DNA of 64,000 nt from Acidobacteriaceae bacterium (GCA_003156805.1 PMHV01000025.1:55412-119411), one strand, 5' to 3'. Positions 8,575 through 17,368 are shown, counted from the first letter of the stretch. Notes: generated from the letters alone by a model not told the origin. Made by a program: numbers and translations.

Positions 8575-9684
8575 TCAGTTGTTGGCGTACCAGTTGCGCC
8601 AGGCGGCAGCATCGGTGGGCAGGCGCTGGCCGGTGATGTCGCTAAGGGCCTTGAAGGCCCATGCGCGAGTTTGCGCGTCGAGTGCGGGATCTTCCGAGTA
8701 GTTGATGAGCTGAGGCACGGCAACCCGGCGTTGTTCGGGGCTTAACATGCCGGACTCGGCGATGCTGCAGGCGGCGCGTTCGCGCACCTGGGGCGAGGGA
8801 TCGTCGTGCATGGCCTGGAGCAGAGGCACCAAGGTTGGAGTGGTGCCCACCAGCGCCAGACCTTCCACGGCCCAGGCGCGGGAATCGGCGTCGGAATCTT
8901 TGAGATGAAGAGCGAGCACCTGCACGACGCGATCGGCTTGGACGCCGCGATTGCCCATGAGGCCGAGAGTCCAGAGAGCCCAGATTTTGCGCGCGTGATC
9001 GGGGGAATCGGACTGGGCCACGAGAAAGTCGAGATTGGATTCGCTCTTGGCCAGTCCGTAGGCGGCCAACTCGACTTCGACGGCGGAGGCGCGAACCTGC
9101 AAATCATTGGAGTTGAGAGCGGCGGTGCTTAGGGTGCTGAGCTGAGAATCCCATTGCAGCTTCCCTTGCCAGCGGGCGACGCGCGCCTGGATCTGGCCGG
9201 TTGCGCCATCGGAGCGGCTGACGGCGCGCTCGAGCAGAATTTCGGCCTGACGCTGCGGCTTCTGGCGATCGAGATCGGATTCGGTCGGCACGGCCGATGC
9301 GACCAGACGGGAATCCTGGCGCGAGGAGAACAGGCCAGAAACTTTTCCCCACACCGCGCTTGCGCCTCCAGCGCCGGAGACCAGAACCGCCGCCACTACG
9401 CCCGCGAGAACTGTGGCGAAGTGAAATATGCGCGGGTTTCGCTGCGGCGCGGAGTTGGTCAGCGCTTCCGAGGATGTGGCGGGATCGGCAGGAACCGCGA
9501 GATTGTAATTCCGCAGGATTTGGCCCTGCGCGCCCAGGTTGCGCGCGTCGTTATTCTGCGCGTCCCCATTCTGCAAGTCGTTGTTCTGCGGATCGCTATT
9601 GTGCAGATCGTTGTCCTGCGAACCGCGTTGCCGAAATTGTGGCAAAGACCAATTCATAGTAGTTTCAGCTAGGTTGCCAATCAT
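8575..9684 (-). CDS. HEAT-repeat protein with N-terminal membrane anchor
   Basis: 369 residues. The N-terminal ~55 residues are Asn/Asp/Gln-rich and built on a five-residue repeat. One hydrophobic helix follows (FHFATVLAGVVAAVLVSGAG, ~residues 88-107). The C-terminal ~200 residues contain repeated helix pairs with HEAT character: DLQVRASAVEVELAAYGLA, HARKIWALWTLGLMGN, DADSRAWAVEGLALVG, SPQVRERAACSIAESG. HEAT domains act in protein binding; the partner is unknown. An alternative start is ATG 9657 (MNWSLPQF); neither start has a clear ribosome-binding site. The gene is divergent from the YncE-like gene. Confidence 0.7.
   Translation of the reverse strand: MIGNLAETTMNWSLPQFRQRGSQDNDLHNSDPQNNDLQNGDAQNNDARNLGAQGQILRNYNLAVPADPATSSEALTNSAPQRNPRIFHFATVLAGVVAAVLVSGAGGASAVWGKVSGLFSSRQDSRLVASAVPTESDLDRQKPQRQAEILLERAVSRSDGATGQIQARVARWQGKLQWDSQLSTLSTAALNSNDLQVRASAVEVELAAYGLAKSESNLDFLVAQSDSPDHARKIWALWTLGLMGNRGVQADRVVQVLALHLKDSDADSRAWAVEGLALVGTTPTLVPLLQAMHDDPSPQVRERAACSIAESGMLSPEQRRVAVPQLINYSEDPALDAQTRAWAFKALSDITGQRLPTDAAAWRNWYANN
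9551..9625. repeat. 15-bp tandem repeat, five units, inside the HEAT-protein gene
   Basis: Units start at 9551, 9566, 9581, 9596 and 9611, for example TTATTCTGCGCGTCC and TTGTTCTGCGGATCG. The period keeps the frame and encodes the QNNDA/QNGDA-type pentapeptide repeat of the N-terminus. Confidence 0.85.
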
Positions 9685-9870
9685 TGAACAGTTTAAGAAG
9701 CTGGCCCGAATCCCGTAAAGTTACTCCCGGTCGGCCCCTGAACAAGAGCGATTCAACCAAAGACGATTAGATGCAGGATGGCGGCAGCGCGCATCCTGGC
9801 GGAACATCCCAGTACAACACGGCGGACCCGGTTCTGCGGACCCGGCCCAGATAACAAGAGTGTGGAAAGG

Positions 9871-9930
9871 ATCATACCAGTGAAGATCATGCGAACGAAC
9901 ATCATGCGAATGAGGATAACAGCGATGCAG
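9871..9930. repeat. 15-bp tandem repeat over the YncE start region
   Basis: Four degenerate units at 9871, 9886, 9901 and 9916. ATCATGCGAACGAAC and ATCATGCGAATGAGG are the best pair. They create several alternative in-frame ATG codons. Confidence 0.7.
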
Positions 9931-10953
9931 GGGTTGCGGACGGCGCTGATTTTCTTGCTGGCGTCTGCGGCTGTGGCCACGGGTCCCGCGGGATATGACG
10001 CGGGATACAAGGTGGTGAACACGTACAAGTTGGGTGGCGAGGGCGGATGGGATTACCTGATCGCGGACGCGGCCGCACGCCGGCTGTATATTTCGCGGGC
10101 CACGCACGTGATGGTGATGGATCTGGATTCCGGCAAGACCGTCGGCGATATCGCCGACACGCCGGGCGTGCACGGCATCGCCCTCGCGCCGGAACTGGGC
10201 CGCGGCTTTACCAGCAATGGACGCGAAGGAACGGTGACCATCTTCGACCGGAAGACGCTCGGGAGCATCAGCAAGGCGAAAGTTGGAGAGAATCCCGATG
10301 CGATTGTTTATGATCCAGCGACCAGGCGGGTTTTCACGTTCAACGGGAAAAGCCAGGACGCGACCGCGCTGGACGCGGAAACAGGCACGGTGCTGAGCAC
10401 GATCAAGCTCGATGGCAAGCCCGAGTTTGCGGCGAGCGACGGCAAGGGCGAGATTTTTGTGAACATCGAAGACAAGAGCGAACTGACGGCCATCGATTCG
10501 AACAAGATGGAAGTGAAGGCGAAATGGCCGCTGGCCCCGTGCGAGTCGCCTTCGGGATTGTCGATGGACCGCAAGAACCGGCGATTATTTGTGGGCTGCG
10601 AAAACAAAATGATGGCGGTGGTGAATGCCGATACGGGCAAGGTTCTGGCCACGCTGCTGATCGGCGAGGGCGTGGATGCGACGACGTTCGACGACGAAAG
10701 CGGACTGGCCTTTGCCTCCTGCGGCGAAGGCGTGCTGACCGTGGTGCGGGAAGAGTCGCCCGACAAATTCAGCGTCGCGCAAACTGTGCCCACGCAGCCG
10801 GGCGCGCGGACGCTGGCGCTGGATGCCAAGACTCACAATGTATACGTGGTAACGGCAAAATTCGGCCCACCGCCGCCGGCGACGACGGACAGTCCGCATC
10901 CGCGGCGCAGCATCCAGCCCGACAGCTTTGTGGTTCTGGTTGTAGGCAAATGA
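9880..10953 (+). CDS. YncE-like secreted beta-propeller protein
   Basis: About 357 residues from GTG 9880. A signal peptide is visible (LRTALIFLLASAAVATG). A six/seven-bladed YVTN-type propeller follows, with repeated blade motifs such as RRLYISRATHVMVMDLDSG, GRGFTSNGREGTVTIFD, RRVFTFNGKSQDATALDAET and HNVYVVTAKFG. The propeller is a ligand-binding or scaffold fold of unknown role here. The N-terminus is ambiguous: GTG 9880 follows an AAAGGA sequence, but ATGs at 9889, 9904, 9910 and 9925 also precede the signal peptide. The 3' end overlaps the next gene by ATGA, so the two are translationally coupled. Confidence 0.75.
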   Translation: MKIMRTNIMRMRITAMQGLRTALIFLLASAAVATGPAGYDAGYKVVNTYKLGGEGGWDYLIADAAARRLYISRATHVMVMDLDSGKTVGDIADTPGVHGIALAPELGRGFTSNGREGTVTIFDRKTLGSISKAKVGENPDAIVYDPATRRVFTFNGKSQDATALDAETGTVLSTIKLDGKPEFAASDGKGEIFVNIEDKSELTAIDSNKMEVKAKWPLAPCESPSGLSMDRKNRRLFVGCENKMMAVVNADTGKVLATLLIGEGVDATTFDDESGLAFASCGEGVLTVVREESPDKFSVAQTVPTQPGARTLALDAKTHNVYVVTAKFGPPPPATTDSPHPRRSIQPDSFVVLVVGK

Positions 10954-12341
10954 AATGGTACCTTCATTCCTGGCGCAATCTCTGGCGGAATTGCCGGCGG
11001 AATTTATGTCGCAGTAGCGGCCGAAATTCAGGCGGAAGCCGGATCTGGCTTGGGCTGGCGCTTGCGCTGGTGCAGAGCTGCGGAGTGCAGGACTGCGCGG
11101 CGTATTCCGTGCTGACGCACGAAGAGGTGGTAGACCTGGTGTGGAAAGACAATCTGCTGCCATTGCTCAAGAAACGTTTCCCTGCGGCGACAGATGACGA
11201 TCTCAAGAAGGCGCATGCATTTGCGTATGGCGGGTCGCTGGTGCAGGACATGGGTTACTACCCGTTTGGCAGCAAGTATTTCAGCGACCTGACGCATTAT
11301 GTCCGGAGCGGGGATTTTGTCGTGAACCTGCTCCACGATGCTTCCGACCTGGACGAATATGCGTTTGCGCTGGGCGCGCTGGCGCATTATTCCGCCGATA
11401 ATTCGGGCCATCCCACGATCAATCAGGTAGTGGCCATCGAATTTCCGAAGCTGCGAAAGAAATTTGGGAAAGAGGTGACTTACGCTGACAACCCGAAGGA
11501 TCACATCCGTACAGAGTTCGGCTTCGACGTAACCCAGGTGGCGAAGAATCGCTACACGTCGGATCGTTATCACGACTTTATCGGCTTCGAGATTTCCAAG
11601 CCGGTACTGGAGCGCGCGTTTCTGGATACCTACGGCATTCCGCTGAGCGACGTAATCTCGAATGAAGATCTGTCATTTGGCACGTTCCGGCGGGCGATCA
11701 GCGTGGTGATTCCGGAGATGACCCGCGTGGCGCTGGTGACACGCCGCAAGGAGATGGTGAGCGAGACGCCGAATTCTCGAGCGCGCCAGTTCCGCTATTA
11801 CTTGTCGCGCACGAATTATCAGAAGGAATGGGGCCGGACTTACAAACGTCCGGGTTTCGGAACGCGGGTGCTGGCGTTCTTTCTCAAGCTGGTGCCGAAG
11901 GTGGGGCCGTTCAAGGCGCTCGACTTCAAGATTCCTACCCAGCAGACGGAAGACCTGTACATCGCCAGCGTGGACCGCACTGTGGAGAATTACACGAAAC
12001 TGCTGGGCGAGGCTGCGGATGGAACGCTCACTCTCACGAACACAGACTTCGATACCGGACACGACACGCAGGCGGGCGAATATGTTCTGACCGATGATAC
12101 CTATGCGCGCCTGCTCGACCAGTTGGCGGGGCATAATTTCGATCAGATGACGCCGCAGTTGCGCGCCAACATTGTAGCTTTCTACTCGAACCTGAACGCT
12201 CCCATCGCGACCAGGAAAAAGACCGCAGCCTGGAGCAAAGTTCTCGATGAGTTGGAGCGGCTGCGGGCATTGCCGGAAGGCTCGCCAGCGGCGACAAAAG
12301 CGAGTGATGAAGTACAGCACGAAGGGGACGGAGACTTTTGA
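10950..12341 (+). CDS. Zinc-dependent phospholipase C-like secreted protein
   Basis: About 463 residues. It starts at ATG 10950, overlapping the stop of the upstream propeller gene. After a repeat-bearing N-terminus a signal-like hydrophobic stretch (WLGLALALVQSCG) leads into AYSVLTHEEVVDLVW, the typical beginning of the Zn_dep_PLPC (PF00882) family. Histidine/aspartate ligands are plausible in LTHEE, LTHYVRSGDF, LLHDASDLDEYAFALGALAH and HYSADNSGH. The long C-terminal half has no domain I recognise. The relatives cleave phospholipids outside the cytoplasm; activity here is inferred only. Confidence 0.75.
   Translation: MKWYLHSWRNLWRNCRRNLCRSSGRNSGGSRIWLGLALALVQSCGVQDCAAYSVLTHEEVVDLVWKDNLLPLLKKRFPAATDDDLKKAHAFAYGGSLVQDMGYYPFGSKYFSDLTHYVRSGDFVVNLLHDASDLDEYAFALGALAHYSADNSGHPTINQVVAIEFPKLRKKFGKEVTYADNPKDHIRTEFGFDVTQVAKNRYTSDRYHDFIGFEISKPVLERAFLDTYGIPLSDVISNEDLSFGTFRRAISVVIPEMTRVALVTRRKEMVSETPNSRARQFRYYLSRTNYQKEWGRTYKRPGFGTRVLAFFLKLVPKVGPFKALDFKIPTQQTEDLYIASVDRTVENYTKLLGEAADGTLTLTNTDFDTGHDTQAGEYVLTDDTYARLLDQLAGHNFDQMTPQLRANIVAFYSNLNAPIATRKKTAAWSKVLDELERLRALPEGSPAATKASDEVQHEGDGDF
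10971..11042. repeat. 12-bp tandem repeat in the phospholipase-like gene
   Basis: Six degenerate 12-bp units starting at 10971, for example TGGCGGAATTGC then CGGCGGAATTTA. They encode a four-residue WRNL/WRNC/RRNL repeat just before the hydrophobic signal segment. Confidence 0.75.
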
Positions 12342-12404
12342 ATTGCAGGCGAAGAATTTCGCGGGCGGTGGAATGGGGCGCTGAGCGTCCCTTCCGTCGA
12401 CTAG

Positions 12405-12445
12405 AACGACCGTTCGGTTGTCAAATTGTTATCGTCGCGTATATT
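12405..12445 (+). promoter_or_regulatory. Sigma-70-like promoter with overlapping TetR-type operator for the ferredoxin reductase gene
   Basis: TTGTCA (12418-12423), a 16-bp spacer and TATATT (12440-12445) form a good promoter. An imperfect 18-bp palindrome with core ACCGTTCGGT (12405-12422) overlaps the -35 box; the ACCG-NN-CGGT form is typical of TetR-family operators. Two direct copies of GCAACCACTTT follow. Confidence 0.55.
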
Positions 12446-12534
12446 ATCGCAACCACTTTGCAACCACTTTGATTGAAACTTCAAATCGACTTTTCCGGTT
12501 TTGAATGCTTCGGGGCTTCTGAGGACTTCTGAAG

Positions 12535-13302
12535 ATGACGGTTGTGGACGACAAGTTTTTTCACGCTCGGGTCACCAAGCGCGCCGACTTTGCCCCGGAC
12601 TTGTGGATGATTCGCGTGGAACCCGGCGGCGAGTTCAAGTTTGTGCCCGGTCAGTATGCGACGCTGGGGGTGGAAATCGGAGGGAAGCGGACGGAGCGTC
12701 CGTATTCGATTGCCTCGGCGCCGTTTGAAACCGAAGTTGAGTTTTTCTTTGAACTGGTTCCGGAAGGAGCGTTGACACCCAGCATCTACAAGCTGCAACC
12801 GGGCGATGAAATGCTGATGCGGAAGGTGGCGAAAGGACGATTCACGCTGGATACCGAAAGCGGGCGCAAGAATCATCTGCTGGTTTCGACGGTGACGGGA
12901 GTGGCTCCGTTTGTCAGCTATGTGCGGGAGTTGCATAGAGAGTGGAAAGGAGGCAGGTTCGATGGCGGGCACAAATTGTATTTGCTGAACGGGGCAAGTC
13001 GCCCGTGGGAATTTGGTTATGTGGACGAGCTGCGCCAATTTGCGCAGGCGGCACCGTGGTTTATCTATGTGCCGACGGTGAGCCGCCCGTGGGACCACGC
13101 CGACTGGCCCGGCGAGATCGGGCGCGCCGACGATGTGTTGCGCAAGTACGCCGATCAATGGGGACTGGACGCCACGAATACAACCGCGTATTTGTGCGGG
13201 CATCCCGACATGATCGCGAACAGCAAGGCGATTCTGAAGCGGCGCGGGTTTGTTGACAGAACTGGGGTCAAGGAAGAAATTTATTGGGTTCCGGGGAAGT
13301 AG
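12535..13302 (+). CDS. Ferredoxin--NADP(+) reductase family protein
   Basis: 255 residues, the usual compact bacterial Fpr size. Transfers electrons between NAD(P)H and ferredoxin or flavodoxin via FAD. FAD-binding: PGQYATLGVEI and RPYSIAS (R-x-Y-S motif, ~residues 60-66). Nucleotide-binding: VTGVAPFVSYVREL (~122-135), and the C-terminal YLCGHPDMI. The C-terminus (EEIYWVPGK) ends in a short tail rather than the aromatic stack seen in plant-type enzymes. It has its own promoter with an operator-like palindrome; a TetR gene lies 1.7 kb downstream on the other strand. Confidence 0.88.
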   Translation: MTVVDDKFFHARVTKRADFAPDLWMIRVEPGGEFKFVPGQYATLGVEIGGKRTERPYSIASAPFETEVEFFFELVPEGALTPSIYKLQPGDEMLMRKVAKGRFTLDTESGRKNHLLVSTVTGVAPFVSYVRELHREWKGGRFDGGHKLYLLNGASRPWEFGYVDELRQFAQAAPWFIYVPTVSRPWDHADWPGEIGRADDVLRKYADQWGLDATNTTAYLCGHPDMIANSKAILKRRGFVDRTGVKEEIYWVPGK

Positions 13303-13303
13303 T

Positions 13304-13334
13304 AAGCGAGTGCCGAGTACCGAGTACCGAGTGG
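13304..13334. repeat. Short intergenic tandem array (CCGAGTA type)
   Basis: Right after the reductase stop, three tandem copies of a 7-bp CCGAGTR-type unit occur. A related GAGTACCGAGTACTGAG array lies at ~52511. Confidence 0.7.
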
Positions 13335-13445
13335 CGATCCCGAATGCTTTCACCACAGAGACACGGAGGCACAGAGAAAAGATCTTAAGGTGGAAACCGC
13401 AAAGCTCGCTTGGCCAAACTGCAAGCGTGGGTGGCGAAACCGGGT

Positions 13446-13694
13446 TCATTCACTTTCGGCGGGAGCGAAGAATACGAGCACGGCCAGTTCCTCCTCAATA
13501 TTGTAGAAGCGATGTTCAACTTGGGCGGCTACGAAAATGACGCTGCCGGCGGAAATTTCCCGGTCTTCATTATCACTATCATTATCGGCTTTGAAGCGCG
13601 CGCGGCCGCGGAGCACGTAGTAGAGTTCGTCTTCGCGGTGTGGTTTTTGCAGGTCGATGCTCCCGGCGGGCAGAACGTAGAGGCCCGTGCTCAT
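13446..13694 (-). CDS. Cupin-domain protein with unresolved N-terminus
   Basis: 82 residues from ATG 13694. The cupin core is visible: LPAGSIDLQKPHREDELYYV, then GRARFKADN and FVAAQVEHRFYN, supplying His/Glu metal ligands. Family-like sequence continues upstream of this ATG in the same frame (SFFEISALERERGQSRDRYL, then EFLRIPS), so the natural protein is probably longer. No ATG, GTG or TTG lies in that extension until ATG 13874. From there the frame reads M-K-T-stop and meets a second TAG five codons later, both inside a 15-bp repeat. The gene may therefore be decaying or use an internal start. Function unknown. Confidence 0.6.
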   Translation of the reverse strand: MSTGLYVLPAGSIDLQKPHREDELYYVLRGRARFKADNDSDNEDREISAGSVIFVAAQVEHRFYNIEEELAVLVFFAPAESE

Positions 13695-13802
13695 CGACGG
13701 GATGCGCAGGAATTCCAGATAGCGATCACGGCTTTGCCCGCGTTCGCGCTCCAGTGCGGAAATTTCGAAGAAGCTGCAGTCTCGCTCGCTTATGTTGGCG
13801 CC

Positions 13803-13871
13803 TCTCGTGTAAGTCTTAGCGTTGTAAGTCTTAATTTCTATTAATTTCTAAGTCTTCTCCTCCTAAGTCTT
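13803..13871. repeat. 15-bp repeat array upstream of/inside the cupin gene
   Basis: Read on the minus strand, four 15-bp units begin AAGACTTAS, at 13871, 13856, 13832 and 13817. A 9-bp spacer separates the two pairs, so the frame is kept. Two units read AAG-ACT-TAC (K-T-Y) and two read AAG-ACT-TAG (K-T-stop). Confidence 0.85.
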
Positions 13872-13958
13872 CATAATCGTTTCGCACGCGATTACCGTTC
13901 CGCTCTGGAGGCGGCGTTTCCCCGGAAGCGATTCGCTCGTGCAGGTGCGGCGCTCAAC

Positions 13959-14225
13959 TCAACTCCACGAGTCCTCGGCATCGGTGTCGTCGCCTTTGTC
14001 GTTGGTGACGATCAACTCGCTGGTGTTGTCGCCGGGGTATTGGCCCTTCTGGATCAGGGTCTGCTGCCAGTTGTTGATGGGAGGGTTGAAGCTCTTGTCG
14101 TATTCGGTAGATCCATTGACCAGAATCTGTGCGCTGGCGATTTTTTCTCCGGTATCGGCCGCGGCCGAAGCGGAAATATTCCAGTCTGCAGCTGGATTCT
14201 TGGCGTGGGTAAGGGTTGTTTTCAT
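13959..14225 (-). CDS. Small hypothetical protein
   Basis: 88 residues from ATG 14225, which has an excellent AGGAGAA ribosome-binding site six bases upstream; this decides the start. The protein is acidic and polar, with no signal peptide or membrane segment, and contains ADTGEKIASAQILVNG and LIVTNDKGDDTDAEDSW. I do not recognise a family. It lies between the cupin and TetR genes, all on the minus strand. Confidence 0.6.
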   Translation of the reverse strand: MKTTLTHAKNPAADWNISASAAADTGEKIASAQILVNGSTEYDKSFNPPINNWQQTLIQKGQYPGDNTSELIVTNDKGDDTDAEDSWS

Positions 14226-14344
14226 AAAGTTCTCCTGGTGCCCGTGTTGGCGGTGCATGCGAACGGTGGCCCTGGAAGTTTCTCCCGTGAACGGCAGTTT
14301 CTGGCGAGAATTCGATTCTTGTTACGTTTACAGAAAAATTACGT

Positions 14345-14992
14345 TTACAGAAAAATTCCGCCGAAGAACAGATCGGTGAACTGCGGCACCAGATTCTGCG
14401 CCTGCAGCTCGCCTTCGGGTTTATACCACTGATAGATCCAGTTAATCATGCCGAGAAGGGCGAAGGCCGCGGCGCGCGGAGTCACCCGGTCCGAGACGCG
14501 GCGGGATTTTTGAGCTTCATTTTGCGCGGCGTTCTGGATTTTGTTCTGGACTTCCTTTTGTACCTCTCTTTGTACTTCGGCGATGAGATTTTCCACGAAG
14601 TGAATATAGTCTTTCTTGCGGGCGTTGATACGCTTGCGCAGCGCGGGCGGCAGGGGATGGTTTTCGTGCAGCATCACGGTGATTTCGCGGTCGCGGGGGC
14701 TGAGCACGACTTCGATGTGGCGCTGGATGAGGGCGCGCAGGCGCTGCTCGGGATCGGCGATGCTGGCGACAGCATCGATCACACGCTCCTGGGTGAGGTC
14801 CATGGCGTGGTCCATGATCTCGAACAGGATCTCGTCTTTGCTTTGGAAGTGATGGTAGAGGCCGCCTTTGCTGAGCTTGAGCGAGGCGGCGACGTCGTTC
14901 ATGGAAGTGGCGTCGTAGCCGCGCTGCTGAAACAGACGGGCAGCGGTGCGCAGGATTTCCTGCCGGGAATCGACCAGGGTCTCGCGAGTCAT
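14345..14992 (-). CDS. TetR/AcrR-family transcriptional regulator
   Basis: About 215 residues from ATG 14992 (an ATG at 15031 would add 13 residues). The N-terminal HTH is clear: RQEILRTAARLFQQRGYDAT, then SMNDVAASLKLSKGGLYHHF, then QSKDEILFEIMDHAMD. The C-terminal ligand domain is helical and contains a tetrapeptide repeat (EVQREVQKEVQNKIQNAAQN) built on 12-bp units. Domain length and sequence resemble regulators of fatty-acid or hydrophobic-compound metabolism, but the ligand is unknown. TetR-type palindromes upstream of the ferredoxin reductase gene and of ilvC are candidate targets. Confidence 0.88.
   Translation of the reverse strand: MTRETLVDSRQEILRTAARLFQQRGYDATSMNDVAASLKLSKGGLYHHFQSKDEILFEIMDHAMDLTQERVIDAVASIADPEQRLRALIQRHIEVVLSPRDREITVMLHENHPLPPALRKRINARKKDYIHFVENLIAEVQREVQKEVQNKIQNAAQNEAQKSRRVSDRVTPRAAAFALLGMINWIYQWYKPEGELQAQNLVPQFTDLFFGGIFL
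14508..14579. repeat. 12-bp tandem repeat inside the TetR gene
   Basis: Six units start at 14508, 14520, 14532, 14544, 14556 and 14568, for example TTCTGGATTTTG then TTCTGGACTTCC. They encode the EVQK/EVQN-type repeat on the minus strand. Confidence 0.85.
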
Positions 14993-15148
14993 CCGGTGGA
15001 CATGGTACCGAGTTGCGGGCTGGAATGCCAATTGGCTTCTAGCTGCTAGCTCCTAGCTTCTAGCCAAACCTTTTGATGTTCGTTCGTCACTAGGTCGCCA
15101 GAGTCGGCAGCCTGGGCCGGATTCTCCGAGGCAGTGGATTCGCCGCGG

Positions 15149-15413
15149 AAATAAAGTTTGATGCGACGTTGCCGGAGCGGCCGCGAGCCGGGGCTCTTTG
15201 GCAAAAAGTTGGGGGGTATACCCCTCCCCCCGGTCTATTAGAATCATGAAGTTAGGCAGGAAATTCGTCGCAAAATATAGTTTTCAAAGAACTTAGAGGC
15301 AAAATCTTGAGAGCAAAAGACTCAGGGGCGAGATCGCCGGTGCTCCCAGCCATGGTTGCGGCCTCGACCATGATCGCGCAGTTGGGATGGCGAAGGCAAG
15401 GTTGGATGTCACA
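15149..15413 (+). repeat. Dispersed non-coding element, copy 1
   Basis: The left border AAATAAAGTTTGATGCGACG is shared with copy 2. Inside are a GGGGTATACCCC palindrome, a C-rich CCCCTCCCCCC tract, an AGGAAATTCGTCGC block and CCTCGACCATGATCG. The right end is the conserved GCAAGGTTGGATGTCACA (15396-15413). The centre is more diverged than in copies 2 and 3. It lies 94 bp upstream of the PD-(D/E)XK-like gene, same orientation. Confidence 0.75.
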
Positions 15414-15507
15414 CGGTGCTGCGGATTTCTCGCGGCTAGGTGGTTAGGAGCTTGGCTTCGTTGCATAATACTCCGGCAGCCATGTTTGGAGAAATGGTCG
15501 GATCTTC

Positions 15508-17184
15508 TTGGTAGCTAAGACTAAGGCGGAGAGCCCGCAGCATGTCGTTGAAACGATAGAGCGGCTGGAACGTCAGAGCGATGCCTGCTGCACGGGCCTC
15601 GGTCTGCTAGGCCACGCCTGGAACTATGCGGCTTGGCTTTCTCTGACGGAGTGCGTCAGACGCATAGAAACAAATTTGACCCCTAACGAGTACGGAGGCT
15701 CGAAACACAAGATACTTGTCATGAATCTTGCCCGGGTCGCAGGGCAGCTCTGGAGGTTCGCTCACGACCACGGTAGGCCGAGACAGTGTGCCCCCAGCGC
15801 GTTCCGCTGGTTCCCCCGGGTTGCGCGTGAAAGCGCGCTCGCGTTTGATGTTGCGTGGCCGTATTCGCAGTTCTGCCTCCATTTTCCGGGTTGGCATAGG
15901 GGTCTTTACGCAGCTGAGATAGAGGACGCAAACACCATCCGTTTCCACATAGGCAGTTCGCAACTGGCGAGGAGGGTTTCAGCCTATGGGAAGGGCATCC
16001 GGCCAGGCGAGCTCTCACTCGTAACGTCGGAGGAACCGCAGCAACTGCCATCCCTCAGTCGCGCTCTCATCGAGGCGTTTGAAGAGGCCATTCGAGGAGC
16101 CGAAGGGCGCGGCCTCTTCAGCGTAAGATTCGGCCCGCTCGGGCGACTTCGCTCCCTGCTGGCCGAGATGTATTCGGAGCGCCTCTCCAATAGGCTGCGA
16201 CGGTACCCCAGCATCTCCGTGGGCGACTACTCGCTTGAGCAGTTCAGGGCCTTTTATTCGGGCCTGTTGGCAGTCGTGGGTGCACATGAGCACTTGTGTT
16301 TCTTATGGGCGAGGAGCCGGTCGAGGCCACTTGAATCGCTGGTGCTTGTATACCCCCGCGTCAAGTGGAACGAATTGATTTCGGAGTACTCGGGGCTGGC
16401 CGTGTCCTGTATAGAACACATCTTGCCCGACCTAACCTTCGGCGCATTTGCATCTCAGGATCTCCAGATGACGCCGTTTGTACCGCTGGCGGATGATAGC
16501 TCACTGTTAGGCGTGGTCCCCCATTTTCCACTCCAGAGCAACTCCGAGGAGAACATTCTCCGTGTCTGCTCCTATCGAAGACCGAATGTTTATTCGCAAA
16601 CGTCTCTAACCAAGGAAGCCGAGATGCGGGATAGATTGAAGTCGGCGGTCAAGCCTCCGCGTCTTGTCTGCGGCCCGTTGAACCTTGGGAAAGGAGTCCC
16701 GGATCTTGACCTTGTGATTGAGGACCTGGCAAGTGGAACGCTTCTTCTCGCTGAGCTAAAGTGGCCGCGCAAGCCCTATGCTCCGCGCGAATTCCCCGAA
16801 CGCGACAAAGAACTACGAAAGGGGATTGCGCAGATCAGGGCAGTCAGGTCTTTCCTATCGGCCGGGCCCGGATTCCTGGCCGACCGCGGCTATGTGCGGC
16901 GACCCCTGACGGACTACGCGCTTGTACAGTATTGCGTTGTTTCGCGTGACCATCTGATCGAGACGCAGGATGAGGAATATCCCGTCTACAGCTATGACGT
17001 TTTTGAGAACGAGATGTCTGGGCCTAAGGATATGCCTTCGATACTGGCTTTCTTGAACAGCATGGACTGGTTGCCGCGAGAGGACGAGGATTTCACGTTT
17101 CAGTGGACTGCGGATAAGGTCGCGGGCGTGACTGTTTTTTCTGAACTCTTCCTTCTGAAGTCGCATGGCGCCCTAACTATGTAG
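15508..17184 (+). CDS. Orphan protein with PD-(D/E)XK nuclease-like C-terminal core
   Basis: 558 residues; no family recognised over the full length. Near residues 400-435 the sequence VPDLDLVIEDL followed after a short turn by LLLAELKW fits the restriction-endonuclease fold signature (P-D ... E-x-K), with a following basic, helix-forming stretch (RDKELRKGIAQIRAVRSFL). The first 390 residues are mixed helical with Cys-, Trp- and Arg-rich patches. No signal peptide or membrane segment. The start appears to be TTG 15508; no in-frame ATG exists upstream, and a 10-codon ATG ORF (15482) overlaps it. No methylase or helicase neighbour is seen. It follows copy 1 of the dispersed element. A defence or DNA-processing role is a hypothesis. 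Confidence 0.6.
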   Translation: MVAKTKAESPQHVVETIERLERQSDACCTGLGLLGHAWNYAAWLSLTECVRRIETNLTPNEYGGSKHKILVMNLARVAGQLWRFAHDHGRPRQCAPSAFRWFPRVARESALAFDVAWPYSQFCLHFPGWHRGLYAAEIEDANTIRFHIGSSQLARRVSAYGKGIRPGELSLVTSEEPQQLPSLSRALIEAFEEAIRGAEGRGLFSVRFGPLGRLRSLLAEMYSERLSNRLRRYPSISVGDYSLEQFRAFYSGLLAVVGAHEHLCFLWARSRSRPLESLVLVYPRVKWNELISEYSGLAVSCIEHILPDLTFGAFASQDLQMTPFVPLADDSSLLGVVPHFPLQSNSEENILRVCSYRRPNVYSQTSLTKEAEMRDRLKSAVKPPRLVCGPLNLGKGVPDLDLVIEDLASGTLLLAELKWPRKPYAPREFPERDKELRKGIAQIRAVRSFLSAGPGFLADRGYVRRPLTDYALVQYCVVSRDHLIETQDEEYPVYSYDVFENEMSGPKDMPSILAFLNSMDWLPREDEDFTFQWTADKVAGVTVFSELFLLKSHGALTM

Positions 17185-17368
17185 CGTCGATTTTTGTGGG
17201 CTCAGGGGCTAGACCTCCATTACCTTCATCCGCAGTCTTTCTTCCCCATTTGCTCAAGGCGATTGCGATTGAAGGGCTGTGCCGTGTGTGCTTAACTTCA
17301 TTTAGAGTTTGTTCAGGCAGTCCTGAGGGGAAGGATTGAGAATCGAAGGTCAGGGGATAGGCGTGCCG

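Noticed and set aside
15482..15514. Ten-codon ORF overlapping the start of the PD-(D/E)XK-like gene, a possible leader peptide.
   Set aside because: No ribosome-binding site or attenuator hairpin supports it; likely chance.
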